The notes: a model not told the origin generated them from the letters alone. A stretch of DNA of 13,645 nt from Methanosarcinaceae archaeon (GCA_028690255.1 JAQVBP010000033.1:9878-23522); one strand, 5' to 3'. Numbered from the stretch's first letter, positions 7,013-13,539 are shown. Translations and numbers: made by a program.

Positions 7013-7197
7013 ACAATATTATTTGTTTTTTTGAAAAAGCCCTTCATCGAATAAATTCATTGAAAAAAATAAAATAGTATTTATACTTTCTATATATTAG
7101 TAGGCTCTAAGTCCAGAGGGCTTTTAGTCACTGTTTTTAATGATATATCTTCATCATATTTTTTATAATTATTAAACTATATTGAAAAATAAATACC

Positions 7198-8370
7198 TTA
7201 TTTATATTTTTTGGTTGGCCCGCCAGGCGGCTCGTAATCCTTTATACAGAGGCAGTAAGCTCTGTTAGCCATTTCCAGCATTTTCCGGTCGTCCCTCGCA
7301 ACATCCTTTCCGAAAGAACGGGCCAGGTACTCCGCAAGGTCTGCGACTTCCAGCTTCTTCTCAGCCCCGGCCTCGATGAGGTTCTGCATACAGCCTCCGC
7401 AGTTTGTGATGATCAGGTCACAGCCGAGTTCCGCTGCGGCCCTGTGTCGGTCGGAGGCAACGTTTAGAGCTTTTTTTGGGGAACTTATCCTGACCCCTCC
7501 TCCGAAGCCGCAACAGGCCGAGTTCTCAGGGCCTTTGTTGGCAAGCTCCGTTCCGGGAACTGCTTCAAGAACAGCCCTGGCCTCCCTGTAGACTCCCATG
7601 CCCCGCGTAAGGTGGCAGGGGTCATGGTAAAAGACCCGGTGGTCGAGCGGGATTTTCGGAACAAGTTTTCCTTCCCGGATTAAGCGTTCAAGGTACTGGG
7701 AAACCTGCAGGACCTCAAAGTCCTGTTCTCCGAACATCCGGGGATAAACTTCCTTAAATGCCTTGAAACAGCCCGGGCAGGCCGTAACAAGGACTTTTGC
7801 TCCCCGTCTTTTGACTTCCTTCAGGTTTTTTTCCGCCTTCCTCTGAATAGGCCCCGGATTCCCGGCCCCCGCAGAAACAGCCCCGCAGCAGTATTCAAGC
7901 CCGCTCATGACCGTGTAATCAACTCCGGATTCCTCAAGAAGGGCAACTGTCGCCTCTGCCATACTGGTGTTGATGTAGGTTGCGGCACAACCGGGAAAGT
8001 AAACTACAGGGGCAGGCCCGGCTTTATAATCCGGGACTTCGGGCAGCCCGGCCATTTCAAGGATTTTTCTAAAAATATTGTTTTCGGCATCCGGGTCAAC
8101 CATGGTCTGCCGGTCCCCGAGTCCCTTTTCCCCGACAAGTTTCATCCTGGCAGGCGAAATAAGCATTTTAAGCCCCAGCCCCTCAGGGCAGGCCCCGGCA
8201 CAGAGCCCGCAGGTCAGGCAGAGAGAAAGAGTCTCAGGCTCTATCCCGGCCTTGCCCTCAAGAAAAGCGTATAAACTTTCGATAAGCTCGATATCCTCAT
8301 ACATCGGACAAACTTCCAGGCACTGTCCGCAGAGCGTACACAGTTCCTTATGCTTGGCTACAGGGTCCAT
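7198..8370 (-). CDS. hdrD2: HdrD-like iron-sulfur protein with two CCG domains
   Basis: The 390-residue soluble protein combines two [4Fe-4S] motifs near the N-terminus (CTLCGQCLEVCP, residues about 11-22, and CLTCGLCAGACP) with two complete CCG domains. The first has PGC, EYCCG and CPGC; the second has DPC, SACCG and CGGC. This is the build of HdrD, the catalytic subunit of membrane heterodisulfide reductase, and of GlpC/LldE-type iron-sulfur subunits. In HdrD the CCG domains hold noncubane clusters that reduce CoM-S-S-CoB. No HdrE cytochrome b gene or flavin oxidase gene is adjacent. An HdrD paralogue next to mtbC in Methanosarcina has been called hdrD2, which I adopt with moderate confidence. 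The ATG at 8370 has GGAG 9 bases upstream; earlier in-frame starts add residues unlike the family. Confidence 0.88.
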   Translation of the reverse strand: MDPVAKHKELCTLCGQCLEVCPMYEDIELIESLYAFLEGKAGIEPETLSLCLTCGLCAGACPEGLGLKMLISPARMKLVGEKGLGDRQTMVDPDAENNIFRKILEMAGLPEVPDYKAGPAPVVYFPGCAATYINTSMAEATVALLEESGVDYTVMSGLEYCCGAVSAGAGNPGPIQRKAEKNLKEVKRRGAKVLVTACPGCFKAFKEVYPRMFGEQDFEVLQVSQYLERLIREGKLVPKIPLDHRVFYHDPCHLTRGMGVYREARAVLEAVPGTELANKGPENSACCGFGGGVRISSPKKALNVASDRHRAAAELGCDLIITNCGGCMQNLIEAGAEKKLEVADLAEYLARSFGKDVARDDRKMLEMANRAYCLCIKDYEPPGGPTKKYK

Positions 8371-8621
8371 TTTTGAAAACTCCAGTAATAAATAAAATAC
8401 AGAATTTTTCAGTCCTGTCCAGAGCAATTCCGGGCATACTTAAAAACTTTATCGGAATCCTGCCCCCCATACTTAAAAGCCCCTCACATCAACCCTGTCC
8501 TTTCTTTTAAAAAAAGATAGGACTATATCTAACAATTCCCTATTATAGTCAGGTATCAATATTCGTAATTAATAGAAAGAAGGTTTAAACCACGAATAAA
8601 TATCACTGAGATACGCCATTT
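8371..8621. other. Spacer upstream of the hdrD-like gene
   Basis: It contains the leader and duplicated TATA-like elements of the hdrD-like gene and a T/A-rich stretch around 8500-8530. No coding frame with a ribosome-binding site is convincing; the minus-strand frame at 8556-8741 merely mirrors the IS relic. Confidence 0.5.
8435..8478 (-). promoter_or_regulatory. Duplicated TATA-like element upstream of the hdrD-like gene
   Basis: CATACTTAAAA occurs at 8435-8445 and 8468-8478. On the gene's strand these read TTTTAAGTATG, acceptable TATA boxes 33 bases apart and 65-100 bases before the ATG. They may be alternative promoters. Confidence 0.4.
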
Positions 8622-8759
8622 ATGGTTGCTCTGGTATTTTTTATCACCGCCGGAACGGCGGGAAGAGCCTGTGGACTGGTGGAGGTTGCTCCGGGGTATG
8701 AAGCAGGAAGCCGGTCGGTCTTTAGCCGAGCGGTAGTTCACTCCATTTCTCCAAAATAA
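8622..8759 (+). pseudogene. Remnant of a TnpB (IS1341-type) C-terminus
   Basis: A short plus-strand frame ends ITAGTAGRACGLVEVAPGYE then AGSRSV, which resembles the extreme C-terminus of TnpB proteins as I know them (a ...G-T-...-ACG-...-EAGSP... tail). Nothing upstream in this frame resembles the TnpB nuclease domain, so only the 3' tail survives. It overlaps the omega-RNA-like segment, as in intact elements. Call based on pattern memory, without alignment. Confidence 0.45.
8643..8741 (+). mobile_element. Orphan omega-RNA-like right end of an IS200/IS605 element
   Basis: The segment contains GCCGGAACGGCGGG, then GCCTGTGGACTGG, then GAAGCAGGAAGC, and a terminal hairpin: CCGGTCGG, loop TCTTTAG, CCGAGCGG (8711-8733), closed by TAGTTCAC (8734-8741). 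This order of elements, ending in GGTAGTTCAC, is the typical right end and omega-RNA scaffold of TnpB elements in archaea. In such elements the 15-20 bases after the end act as guide; here that would start TCCATTTCTCCAAAATAAGG at 8742. No TnpB gene is present, so it is either a relic or a stand-alone guide RNA. Confidence 0.55.
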
Positions 8760-8761
8760 GG

Positions 8762-8769
8762 TTTATAAT
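8762..8769 (+). promoter_or_regulatory. TATA box of the phosphatidyltransferase gene
   Basis: TTTATAAT in the context AAGGTTTATAATCCG is a close match to the archaeal TATA consensus. Transcription would begin near 8790, giving a leader of roughly 110 bases to the conserved start of the protein. It lies only 20 bases beyond the end of the IS relic. Confidence 0.55.
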
Positions 8770-8777
8770 CCGCTTGA

Positions 8778-8875
8778 GCTCGCGCCGCGAGCGAAACGGG
8801 TCCCGTGCCTTGCATTTACAGTGTAACTCCCAGTAAATCTTCGATTTACTGTGATCCCGAAGCTGAACCGGGAGG
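8778..8875 (+). promoter_or_regulatory. Chain of palindromes in the phosphatidyltransferase leader
   Basis: Five inverted repeats occur in succession: GCTCGC/GCGAGC (8778-8792), ACGGG-T-CCCGT (8796-8806), TTACA-G-TGTAA (8816-8826), the perfect 9-bp stem CAGTAAATC/GATTTACTG with loop TTC (8831-8851), and TCCCG/CGGGA (8855-8873), which would cover part of the GGAGG at 8871-8875. The TTTAC(A/T)GTG sequence occurs twice. This could be a structured leader controlling translation, or an operator region. Confidence 0.45.
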
Positions 8876-9530
8876 TGCAACGCGGGAAGTTCAACTCGGG
8901 GGAATCAAGATCTTCAACGACCTGAAAGATAGCATAAGGGATATGGCAACCCCGCTTGCCTGCGGTATACCCCTGTCCCCGAATACCCTGACCCTCATGG
9001 GTTTTTTCGTAAGCCTGGCCACAGGCCTCGCCTTTGCTCTCGGAAAACCTTTTGAGGGGGGCCTTTTGATTCTTTTAAGCGGCCTCTTTGATGTCCTGGA
9101 TGGAGCCGTTGCAAGGGCGAAGGGCCGCATAACTCTTTTTGGCGGGGTGCTGGACTCGGTCTGCGACCGCTATTCCGACGCTCTGATGTTTCTGGGGCTC
9201 ATCTACGGGGCAATTGACGGGAAACTTATCCTTTCTCCGGTTCCTGCGGGAAACGGGTTTCCGGGCTGGCTTCTGGCAGGCTTTGCCCTTACAGGCTCCT
9301 TTCTGGTAAGCTACACCCGGGCCAGGGCCGAGGCGGCTGGTTGTGAAAAACTGGCTGGGGGAATGGCAGAGCGCACCGAAAGGATGCTCATCCTGGTAGC
9401 CGGGGCCCTGCTGGGGTTTCTGGGCTGGGCCCTCGTGGCTATCGTCGTCCTCACCCACATCACAATCGTCCAGCGGCTGCTCAGGGCAAAGAGTTTGCTT
9501 TCAAAAACCCCTGAAGCTAAATCCCCCTAA
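8805..9530 (+). CDS. CDP-alcohol phosphatidyltransferase, probably archaetidylinositol-phosphate synthase
   Basis: A membrane enzyme that joins a polar alcohol phosphate to a CDP-activated archaeal lipid. The complete CDP-alcohol phosphotransferase motif D-x2-DG-x2-AR-x8-G-x3-D-x3-D is present (counted from GTG 8805: Asp96, Asp99, Gly100, Ala103, Arg104, Gly113, Asp117, Asp121). About six membrane spans surround it, including ALTGSFLVSY and LILVAGALLGFLGW, and the GI-LSPNTLTLMG entry motif precedes it. Size and layout fit the archaetidylinositol-phosphate synthase group; glycerol- or serine-type members are possible. The start is uncertain: GTG 8805 is the only standard codon early enough but gives a 33-residue extension encoded by the palindromic leader. 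Conserved sequence begins near IKIFNDLKDS, where an ATC (8904 or 8910) follows GGGGGA (8898-8903). An ATG at 8943 would shorten helix 1. Confidence 0.85.
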   Translation: MPCIYSVTPSKSSIYCDPEAEPGGATREVQLGGIKIFNDLKDSIRDMATPLACGIPLSPNTLTLMGFFVSLATGLAFALGKPFEGGLLILLSGLFDVLDGAVARAKGRITLFGGVLDSVCDRYSDALMFLGLIYGAIDGKLILSPVPAGNGFPGWLLAGFALTGSFLVSYTRARAEAAGCEKLAGGMAERTERMLILVAGALLGFLGWALVAIVVLTHITIVQRLLRAKSLLSKTPEAKSP

Positions 9531-9549
9531 AAGAGGGGTCGGAAACCCC
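9524..9549 (+). terminator. Two overlapping alternative hairpins after the phosphatidyltransferase
   Basis: CCCCT/AGGGG (9524-9538) and GGGGT/ACCCC (9535-9549, loop CGGAA) share the middle GGGG and cannot form together. The first overlaps the stop codon. The following sequence (TGCGTATTTTAAATA) is T-rich but has no long T-run, so termination is likely but not certain. Confidence 0.5.
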
Positions 9550-9631
9550 TGCGTATTTTAAATAAATGATCGAGCTGGGGTGGAAGACAAGAGGTCAATT
9601 CCTCTGGAATGGGGCCTTTCACCGACATAGT

Positions 9632-9639
9632 TTTATACT
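9632..9639 (+). promoter_or_regulatory. Candidate TATA box for tRNA-Pro
   Basis: TTTATACT in the context ATAGTTTTATACTAC lies about 75 bases before the mature tRNA, implying a 5' leader of roughly 50 bases removed by RNase P. A weaker AT-rich stretch, GATAAAAGT (9684-9692), is closer. Confidence 0.4.
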
Positions 9640-9710
9640 ACATACATGATTAACATAGTTTTGCGGTGGCAAACTCTGTCATCGATAAAAGTAACACAAA
9701 TCTACTCTGC

Positions 9711-9785
9711 GGGGCCGTAGGGTAGCCTGGTCCATCCTGCAAGGCTGGGGGTCTTGCGACTTGAGTTCAAATCTCAGCGGCCCCA
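9711..9785 (+). tRNA. tRNA-Pro (anticodon GGG)
   Basis: The cloverleaf is clear: acceptor GGGGCCG (9711-9717) pairs with CGGCCCC (9778-9784), with discriminator A at 9785. The D-arm is GGGT...ATCC with GG in the loop. The anticodon stem CAAGG/TCTTG encloses loop CTGGGGG, giving U33 and anticodon GGG. The T-arm is TTGAG-TTCAAAT-CTCAG. The 3' CCA is not encoded, usual for many archaeal tRNAs. No intron. T-rich DNA follows and probably ends transcription. Confidence 0.95.
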
Positions 9786-10020
9786 TCATGATTCTTATTT
9801 TCTGATTGTTTATTTCCCAAAGAGTTTTTACTTTCTTTTATGGCTTTACGTTTCTTCTTTTTCCGGATTTTCCTTTACTTCAATTACTTTTGTATTTCTG
9901 TGTTTTAGAATCGGATTTCATTGTATTTTTTTCCGGGACTCCCGGAAACGGTAGGAAAAAAGATAAAAAGAAAAACCGATCGGGCTTTGATCGGCAAACA
10001 TATGACTTATTTTACAAACA
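9786..10020. other. T-rich spacer between tRNA-Pro and the DUF1699 gene
   Basis: The plus strand is strongly T-rich from about 9790 to 9930, fitting tRNA transcription termination. Plus-strand frames here are low-complexity Phe/Leu/Ser-rich translations of that bias and have no ribosome-binding site. The A-rich run AAAAAAGATAAAAAGAAAAA (about 9955-9974) lies downstream of the DUF1699 gene and gives T-rich RNA on its strand, so it may serve as its terminator. Confidence 0.45.
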
Positions 10021-10416
10021 TCAGTTGGTCATAAAGAAGGTTACGAGATCTGAACTGAGTCCGGATTCCCTCGCAACCTTTTCAATAATGTCCTGCTCGG
10101 AAAGACCTTCGGACCTTAGTTCCTTAATGTGGTCAAAGACCCGGGGGGAAATTTCCGAATATTCATTTATGTCTTTCCTGTGTCCCCATACATCGCCTTC
10201 AAGTAAGGCAATACCCTCCATTGAGAGGTACATCTGGGCAGAGCTGGAAATGGTCTTCTTGTAGGAACTGGGGATATGAACCGCTTTTACATTCGGGCAA
10301 CTTATTATAAGTTTGAATATATCCTTGTTGGAGGGTCTGAATGCGAGGTGAACGATTTCTTCACTTTCTTTTAGCGTTCCGATTTCTTCTTTTGAACTTA
10401 CTACGCGAATTTTCAT
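10021..10416 (-). CDS. DUF1699 family protein
   Basis: A 131-residue soluble protein that I recognise as DUF1699, a small family largely confined to Methanosarcina and relatives, often in several copies per genome. Recognisable parts are the N-terminal KIRVVSSKEEI, the conserved EEIVHLAFRPSNKDIFKLI (about 20-38), VKAVHIPSSYKKTISSSAQMYL, and GDVWGHRKDINEYSEI (about 76-91), followed by a helical C-terminal half that looks like a small helix-turn-helix (LSEQDIIEKVARESGLSSDLV). No catalytic motif is evident and the function is not established. I chose the ATG at 10414-10416, where homology begins, rather than a GTG three codons upstream that overlaps the weak AGTGAT ribosome-binding site. It appears to be a single-gene unit. 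Confidence 0.85.
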   Translation of the reverse strand: MKIRVVSSKEEIGTLKESEEIVHLAFRPSNKDIFKLIISCPNVKAVHIPSSYKKTISSSAQMYLSMEGIALLEGDVWGHRKDINEYSEISPRVFDHIKELRSEGLSEQDIIEKVARESGLSSDLVTFFMTN

Positions 10417-10469
10417 GTATATCACTTTTGTTTTTGGGTTTTTTAGGGATTTACTTTATGGAGTGGATA

Positions 10470-10484
10470 AAACTTATAAATAAT
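10470..10484 (-). promoter_or_regulatory. Candidate TATA box for the DUF1699 gene
   Basis: On the minus strand TAATTATTTATAAGTTT gives a good TATA match (TTTATAAG). A start about 25 bases on, near 10450, would leave a leader of about 35 bases. Confidence 0.5.
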
Positions 10485-10485
10485 T

Positions 10486-10703
10486 ATAATTAAGAGACGT
10501 CCTATTTAAAAACGTTGGCTTTTATTATATTATTATTAAAAATTTAGCGCACGTTCATATAAATTCATCAAAAGAAATACAAATATATCGAAAAATACAC
10601 ACGTGGCCACATTCCCTTATCTAATTTTTCCGTTCTATCGACTTTATGTTTGACCTTTTTTTCAGGCGTTTGTGTATTTTTCGGAGAATTTTCCTTACAT
10701 TCC
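10486..10703. other. AT-rich spacer, no gene seen
   Basis: Spacer between the DUF1699 promoter and the 3' end of the secreted protein gene. I see no coding frame with a start signal and no clear hairpin terminator for the gene ending at 10704. Confidence 0.5.
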
Positions 10704-12311
10704 TTATTTCCTTAGCTTTCGGAAGGACGCCGCTCCAAGGCCCCCGATTGAAAACAGGACCTCAAAGCCCGGAGTGGTTTTTCCTTCATCCGATTCTGTT
10801 TCTTCTGTTTCTTCTGATTTTTCTCCTGAATCAGTTTCTTCGTCTTCCCCCTCTTCTTCAGTTTCTTCTCCGTTTTCTACTGTTTCATTGCCCGGGGAGG
10901 TTTCGTTTTCAGCACTTTCAGGGCCCAGGTCAATTATAATTTCCCTTTCGGAGAATCTAGGGATATACATCGCCATCGTGGCCGTTTCGTTGTCGTACAT
11001 CAGGTAACAAAGAGGCTTCGGGTTTCCGGCAAACAGTTCATCGATGCTTGCGGCTCGTCTTATCTGAGTGCCGTCATGCCACATCCGGATGCGTTCCGGG
11101 TAAGTGAGATCCATAGTCTCGCGGTCCAGGTTTACTGTTACGACCTGGCCGTCTTCAAGCTCCGATGAAACTCCCAGAACTATGCGATTTCGGGCTGTTT
11201 CCTTTACCCGGACGCTGACCGGAGTGTAGTTCATCATGGATACCGATTGTCCCCTATTCCGAATACTTATCTCAGCGCCCACGTTTCCTCCCGCGATTCC
11301 CCGGTTGATCCGGTCGTGCATGTACGTCCAGTTCTCCGAATACCGGAACAGGGTCTGGTGCTGTTGCGGAAGCATTGGTACGGCCCTGAAGACCAGCCGG
11401 CTATCCCTGACAAGATTCACTGTTACGGTTTCTCCCCTTATCTCGGCTGCAACCTCCGCTGTCCCATCTCCCCCATCATCTCCTTCAAGGTAATCCCTGC
11501 TTGCGATAATATATCCTTCAAAATTATTCTTGCTTATTTTTATGAGGACTACTTCATCCGCGTCTTCGGCCTCCAGACTTGCCCTGACGTCCTCTGCCAG
11601 GTCGAAAACCACGTTCTTGGCCGCAAGCGCCCTGACCTGCAAGGAGGCCTGAGGACAATCATACAGGCTGATAATGCTGGAGCTTCCGGTATATACAGCG
11701 CTTGCTCCGTAAATCTCCTGATTTATGAAATCAAAATCCGAAACTTTCACGGAATCGAAAAGTAGGTCTCCGGAAACGGCAAAATTGCTTATTTCTCCCG
11801 ATTCGTCAAAGCTGAAGGTTGTGTAATTTCCGTATGCAGACATCCCCTGCATCATGAAATTCAGGCCCTCTGTCTGTCCGTATGTTCTCATCCCCTGCAG
11901 GGCCTGCTGCCTCAGGTCCACGAGCCCTCTTTTGCTTACAGAAGCCGGAATGTTCCGCATATGAAAAGCCATATAATTTGCGGTCATATCAACCGATACC
12001 CCGGATTCAGCCTCAATCTCGGCAATCGTCATGCCTGGATCGGTATCAGCAGGCAACCCCAGGTCGGCAATTATGTCTTCCACCGGGACCCCGAACATAC
12101 TCGAAAGCTCCAGAAGGGTATGTCCTCCAAATCCCATGAAGCGCTCATCCATATGCCCGAACTGCTCTCCGTGCATTCCTCCTCTCATGAAATCGGCCCC
12201 CATATAGCCCTGTCCCATCGTCTGGGCAAAAGCAGAAGGTACAGCTGCAATCGAAAGTAATATGCTGAATGCCAGAATAAGGCCTGATAGATGTAGATTT
12301 GAATCTTTCAC
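10704..12311 (-). CDS. Secreted Met/His-rich protein with PGF-CTERM anchor
   Basis: A 535-residue surface protein. A signal peptide spans about 1-29 (hydrophobic LILAFSILLSIAAV, cleavage after AFA). Next is a Met/His/Gly-rich segment (31-64: GYMGADFMRGGMHGEQFGHM and on), which could bind copper, iron or haem. Then comes a helical pair of the type TLLELSSMFGVPVEDIIADL / MTIAEIEAESGVSV (65-108), and a long beta-rich region of no recognised family with many N-glycosylation sequons (NYT, NWT, NET). An acidic Glu/Thr/Ser linker (about 468-511) leads to the PGF-CTERM tail: TPGFEVLFSIGGLGAASF, then RKLRK, the signature cut and lipid-anchored by archaeosortase A. The GTG at 12311 has GGGGGAT 8 bases upstream. 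It follows the cytochrome c gene by 120 bases, and a TATA-like AAATTTAAAAAG between them may give its own promoter. Confidence 0.85.
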   Translation of the reverse strand: MKDSNLHLSGLILAFSILLSIAAVPSAFAQTMGQGYMGADFMRGGMHGEQFGHMDERFMGFGGHTLLELSSMFGVPVEDIIADLGLPADTDPGMTIAEIEAESGVSVDMTANYMAFHMRNIPASVSKRGLVDLRQQALQGMRTYGQTEGLNFMMQGMSAYGNYTTFSFDESGEISNFAVSGDLLFDSVKVSDFDFINQEIYGASAVYTGSSSIISLYDCPQASLQVRALAAKNVVFDLAEDVRASLEAEDADEVVLIKISKNNFEGYIIASRDYLEGDDGGDGTAEVAAEIRGETVTVNLVRDSRLVFRAVPMLPQQHQTLFRYSENWTYMHDRINRGIAGGNVGAEISIRNRGQSVSMMNYTPVSVRVKETARNRIVLGVSSELEDGQVVTVNLDRETMDLTYPERIRMWHDGTQIRRAASIDELFAGNPKPLCYLMYDNETATMAMYIPRFSEREIIIDLGPESAENETSPGNETVENGEETEEEGEDEETDSGEKSEETEETESDEGKTTPGFEVLFSIGGLGAASFRKLRK

Positions 12312-12375
12312 GCTTTTAATCCCCCAATATATTGAATCAGTTTCCGGTAAGGAATTTAATCTTTTTTCGCATCAA

Positions 12376-12390
12376 CGCTTTTTAAATTTC
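12376..12390 (-). promoter_or_regulatory. Possible TATA box for the secreted protein gene
   Basis: On the minus strand GAAATTTAAAAAGC lies between the cytochrome c stop and the GTG start at 12311. It would give a leader of about 45 bases. The gene may instead be read from the cytochrome c transcript. Confidence 0.35.
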
Positions 12391-12431
12391 AATGAATTTT
12401 CGAAGAGTGCTCAACAACTTCAATATATGTT

Positions 12432-12932
12432 TCAAAGAGTTTTCAAATAAGCGAGCAGGTCTTCGAGATCCCGGTCAGACATCTGCCACCTGGGCATGGT
12501 GGGGTCAAGCGGATTTCCGGCGGGGTCAACCCCTTCTCTGATTGCGATTTTTATGGTCTCGTTTGTATAGGGCGGATGTTCTTCCTCCCCGTGCCCCGCC
12601 TCGGAGCTCAGGCTGGCATAGGTAATATCTGTCGGGATTTCCGTAGCCATCATGACAGGTACTCCCCCCCGACCGTTTACCCCGTGACAGTCCACGCAAC
12701 TTCCCCCGTGCATATACAGCCATGCAGGCCCTTCCATGGGTTTGATACGCTCCCCCCGGTCGTTATAACCTGTATAGTATATCTGTTCCCCGTTGGATTG
12801 AAAGCCGGTTTTTAAGTCACTGCCATAAAAAGGTTTCATGTACCCCGGGCTGTCATACGTTATAAACAGCAGACCTCCAAGGCCGATAAGGATCAGCAGA
12901 ATGGCAATCGGAGGACTCGATTTTATGTCCAT
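12432..12932 (-). CDS. Membrane-anchored monoheme cytochrome c
   Basis: A 166-residue class I cytochrome c facing the cell exterior. An N-terminal uncleaved anchor (about 8-25, PIAILLILIGLGGLLFI) is followed by about 50 residues (PGYMKPFYGSDLKTGF...), then the haem-binding CVDCH (Cys79, Cys82, His83) within GGSCVDCHGVNGRGG. The distal Met is most likely Met146 in LDPTMPRWQMSDRDL, and the C-terminal helix is DLLAYLKTL. All features of a functional cytochrome are present. The ATG at 12932 has GAGGGGG 4-5 bases upstream and begins 10 bases after the SHOCT gene stop, so the two are one operon. Single-haem cytochromes c of this bacterial type are uncommon in methanogens, which suggests horizontal acquisition; its electron partner is unknown. 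Confidence 0.92.
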   Translation of the reverse strand: MDIKSSPPIAILLILIGLGGLLFITYDSPGYMKPFYGSDLKTGFQSNGEQIYYTGYNDRGERIKPMEGPAWLYMHGGSCVDCHGVNGRGGVPVMMATEIPTDITYASLSSEAGHGEEEHPPYTNETIKIAIREGVDPAGNPLDPTMPRWQMSDRDLEDLLAYLKTL

Positions 12933-12942
12933 GTTCCCCCTC

Positions 12943-13167
12943 TCAGCCCAGCCGCTTTTTCATTTCTTCAAATTCGGTTTCGCTAATCTCACCCTTTGCA
13001 TACCTGGCCTTCACAATCTCCAGCGCAGACATCTGCCCTTCTCCCCGGCTTTTGTTCTGCTCAACAAGCCATCTGATTAACAGATAAATACCCGCAATTA
13101 TCAGAATCCAGAATATGAGCCCGAAGAACATGTGGGTATAGCCCAAACCGTATCCGTAATTCCCCAT
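12943..13167 (-). CDS. SHOCT-domain single-span membrane protein
   Basis: A 74-residue protein with a Gly/Tyr-rich N-terminus (MGNYGYGLGYTHM), one membrane span (about 14-33, MFFGLIFWILIIAGIYLLIRW), a charged linker, and a C-terminal SHOCT motif (MSALEIVKARYAKGEISETE, then FEEMKKRL). SHOCT is a short oligomerisation domain common on small membrane proteins near redox or metal genes. It heads the cytochrome c operon, 10 bases before that gene. The start is not settled: ATG 13165-13167 has no close ribosome-binding site, whereas the strong GGGGGAGGGG at about 13184-13193 fits an in-frame ATA four codons earlier (INGYMGNYG). Confidence 0.85.
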   Translation of the reverse strand: MGNYGYGLGYTHMFFGLIFWILIIAGIYLLIRWLVEQNKSRGEGQMSALEIVKARYAKGEISETEFEEMKKRLG

Positions 13168-13535
13168 ATAGCCATTTATTGTAACCCCTCCCCCGAATTA
13201 CAGGTAATAATAGATTATTTGATCTATTTTTATTTAATGTATTGTATTCATTTACAAAAACAGGCAGTCTGCTAAAGCGGTTGGGAGGTTACCCGTTTTT
13301 TTGAAAACGAATTTAATAACCGTGCTAAATCTCCGTGAAAAAATAGAAATTGTGTGGCGCTATTTCGCAGACATCACTTTCCTTTTTTCCTGTGGTATAA
13401 ATAAAAAGAGCAAAAAGAAATAAAATCAATATCAATAAAATTGGTAACTGCTCACGTTTAGGAAATTGGGGTATTTTAACTCCTTTCATTAGGAGGTATC
13501 TCAAATTTTTCCTTCAACTTTATATGAAGAAGCGT
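13168..13535. other. AT-rich spacer upstream of the SHOCT-cytochrome operon
   Basis: Holds the purine-rich ribosome-binding region at about 13184-13193 and a TATA-like ATTAAATAAAAATAG on the minus strand (about 13224-13238) as the probable operon promoter. On the plus strand GGTATAAATAAAAAG (about 13394-13408) is another TATA-like site with no matching gene. A small hairpin ACTCCT-TTCATT-AGGAGG (13480-13497) may belong to the mobile element end. No coding frame is supported. Confidence 0.45.
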
Positions 13536-13539
13536 AAAA

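Larger units (their letters stand above)
6670..7197. other. AT-rich spacer between mtbC promoter and hdrD-like gene
   Basis: I see no supportable coding frame. Apart from the IS-like hairpin (6915-6945) and the GC-rich hairpin (6990-7012), the stretch holds several TATATATA runs (for example 6732-6742 and 7090-7098), which could be promoters in either direction, and the AT-rich 3' flank of the hdrD-like gene. Confidence 0.5.

Noticed and set aside
8556..8741. 61-codon minus-strand frame between the hdrD-like gene and the phosphatidyltransferase
   Set aside because: It is the reverse complement of the TnpB-element relic and has no ribosome-binding site.
9754..10264. Plus-strand frames after tRNA-Pro
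   Set aside because: They translate a T-rich spacer into Phe/Leu/Ser-rich sequence, overlap the tRNA or the DUF1699 gene, and lack start signals.
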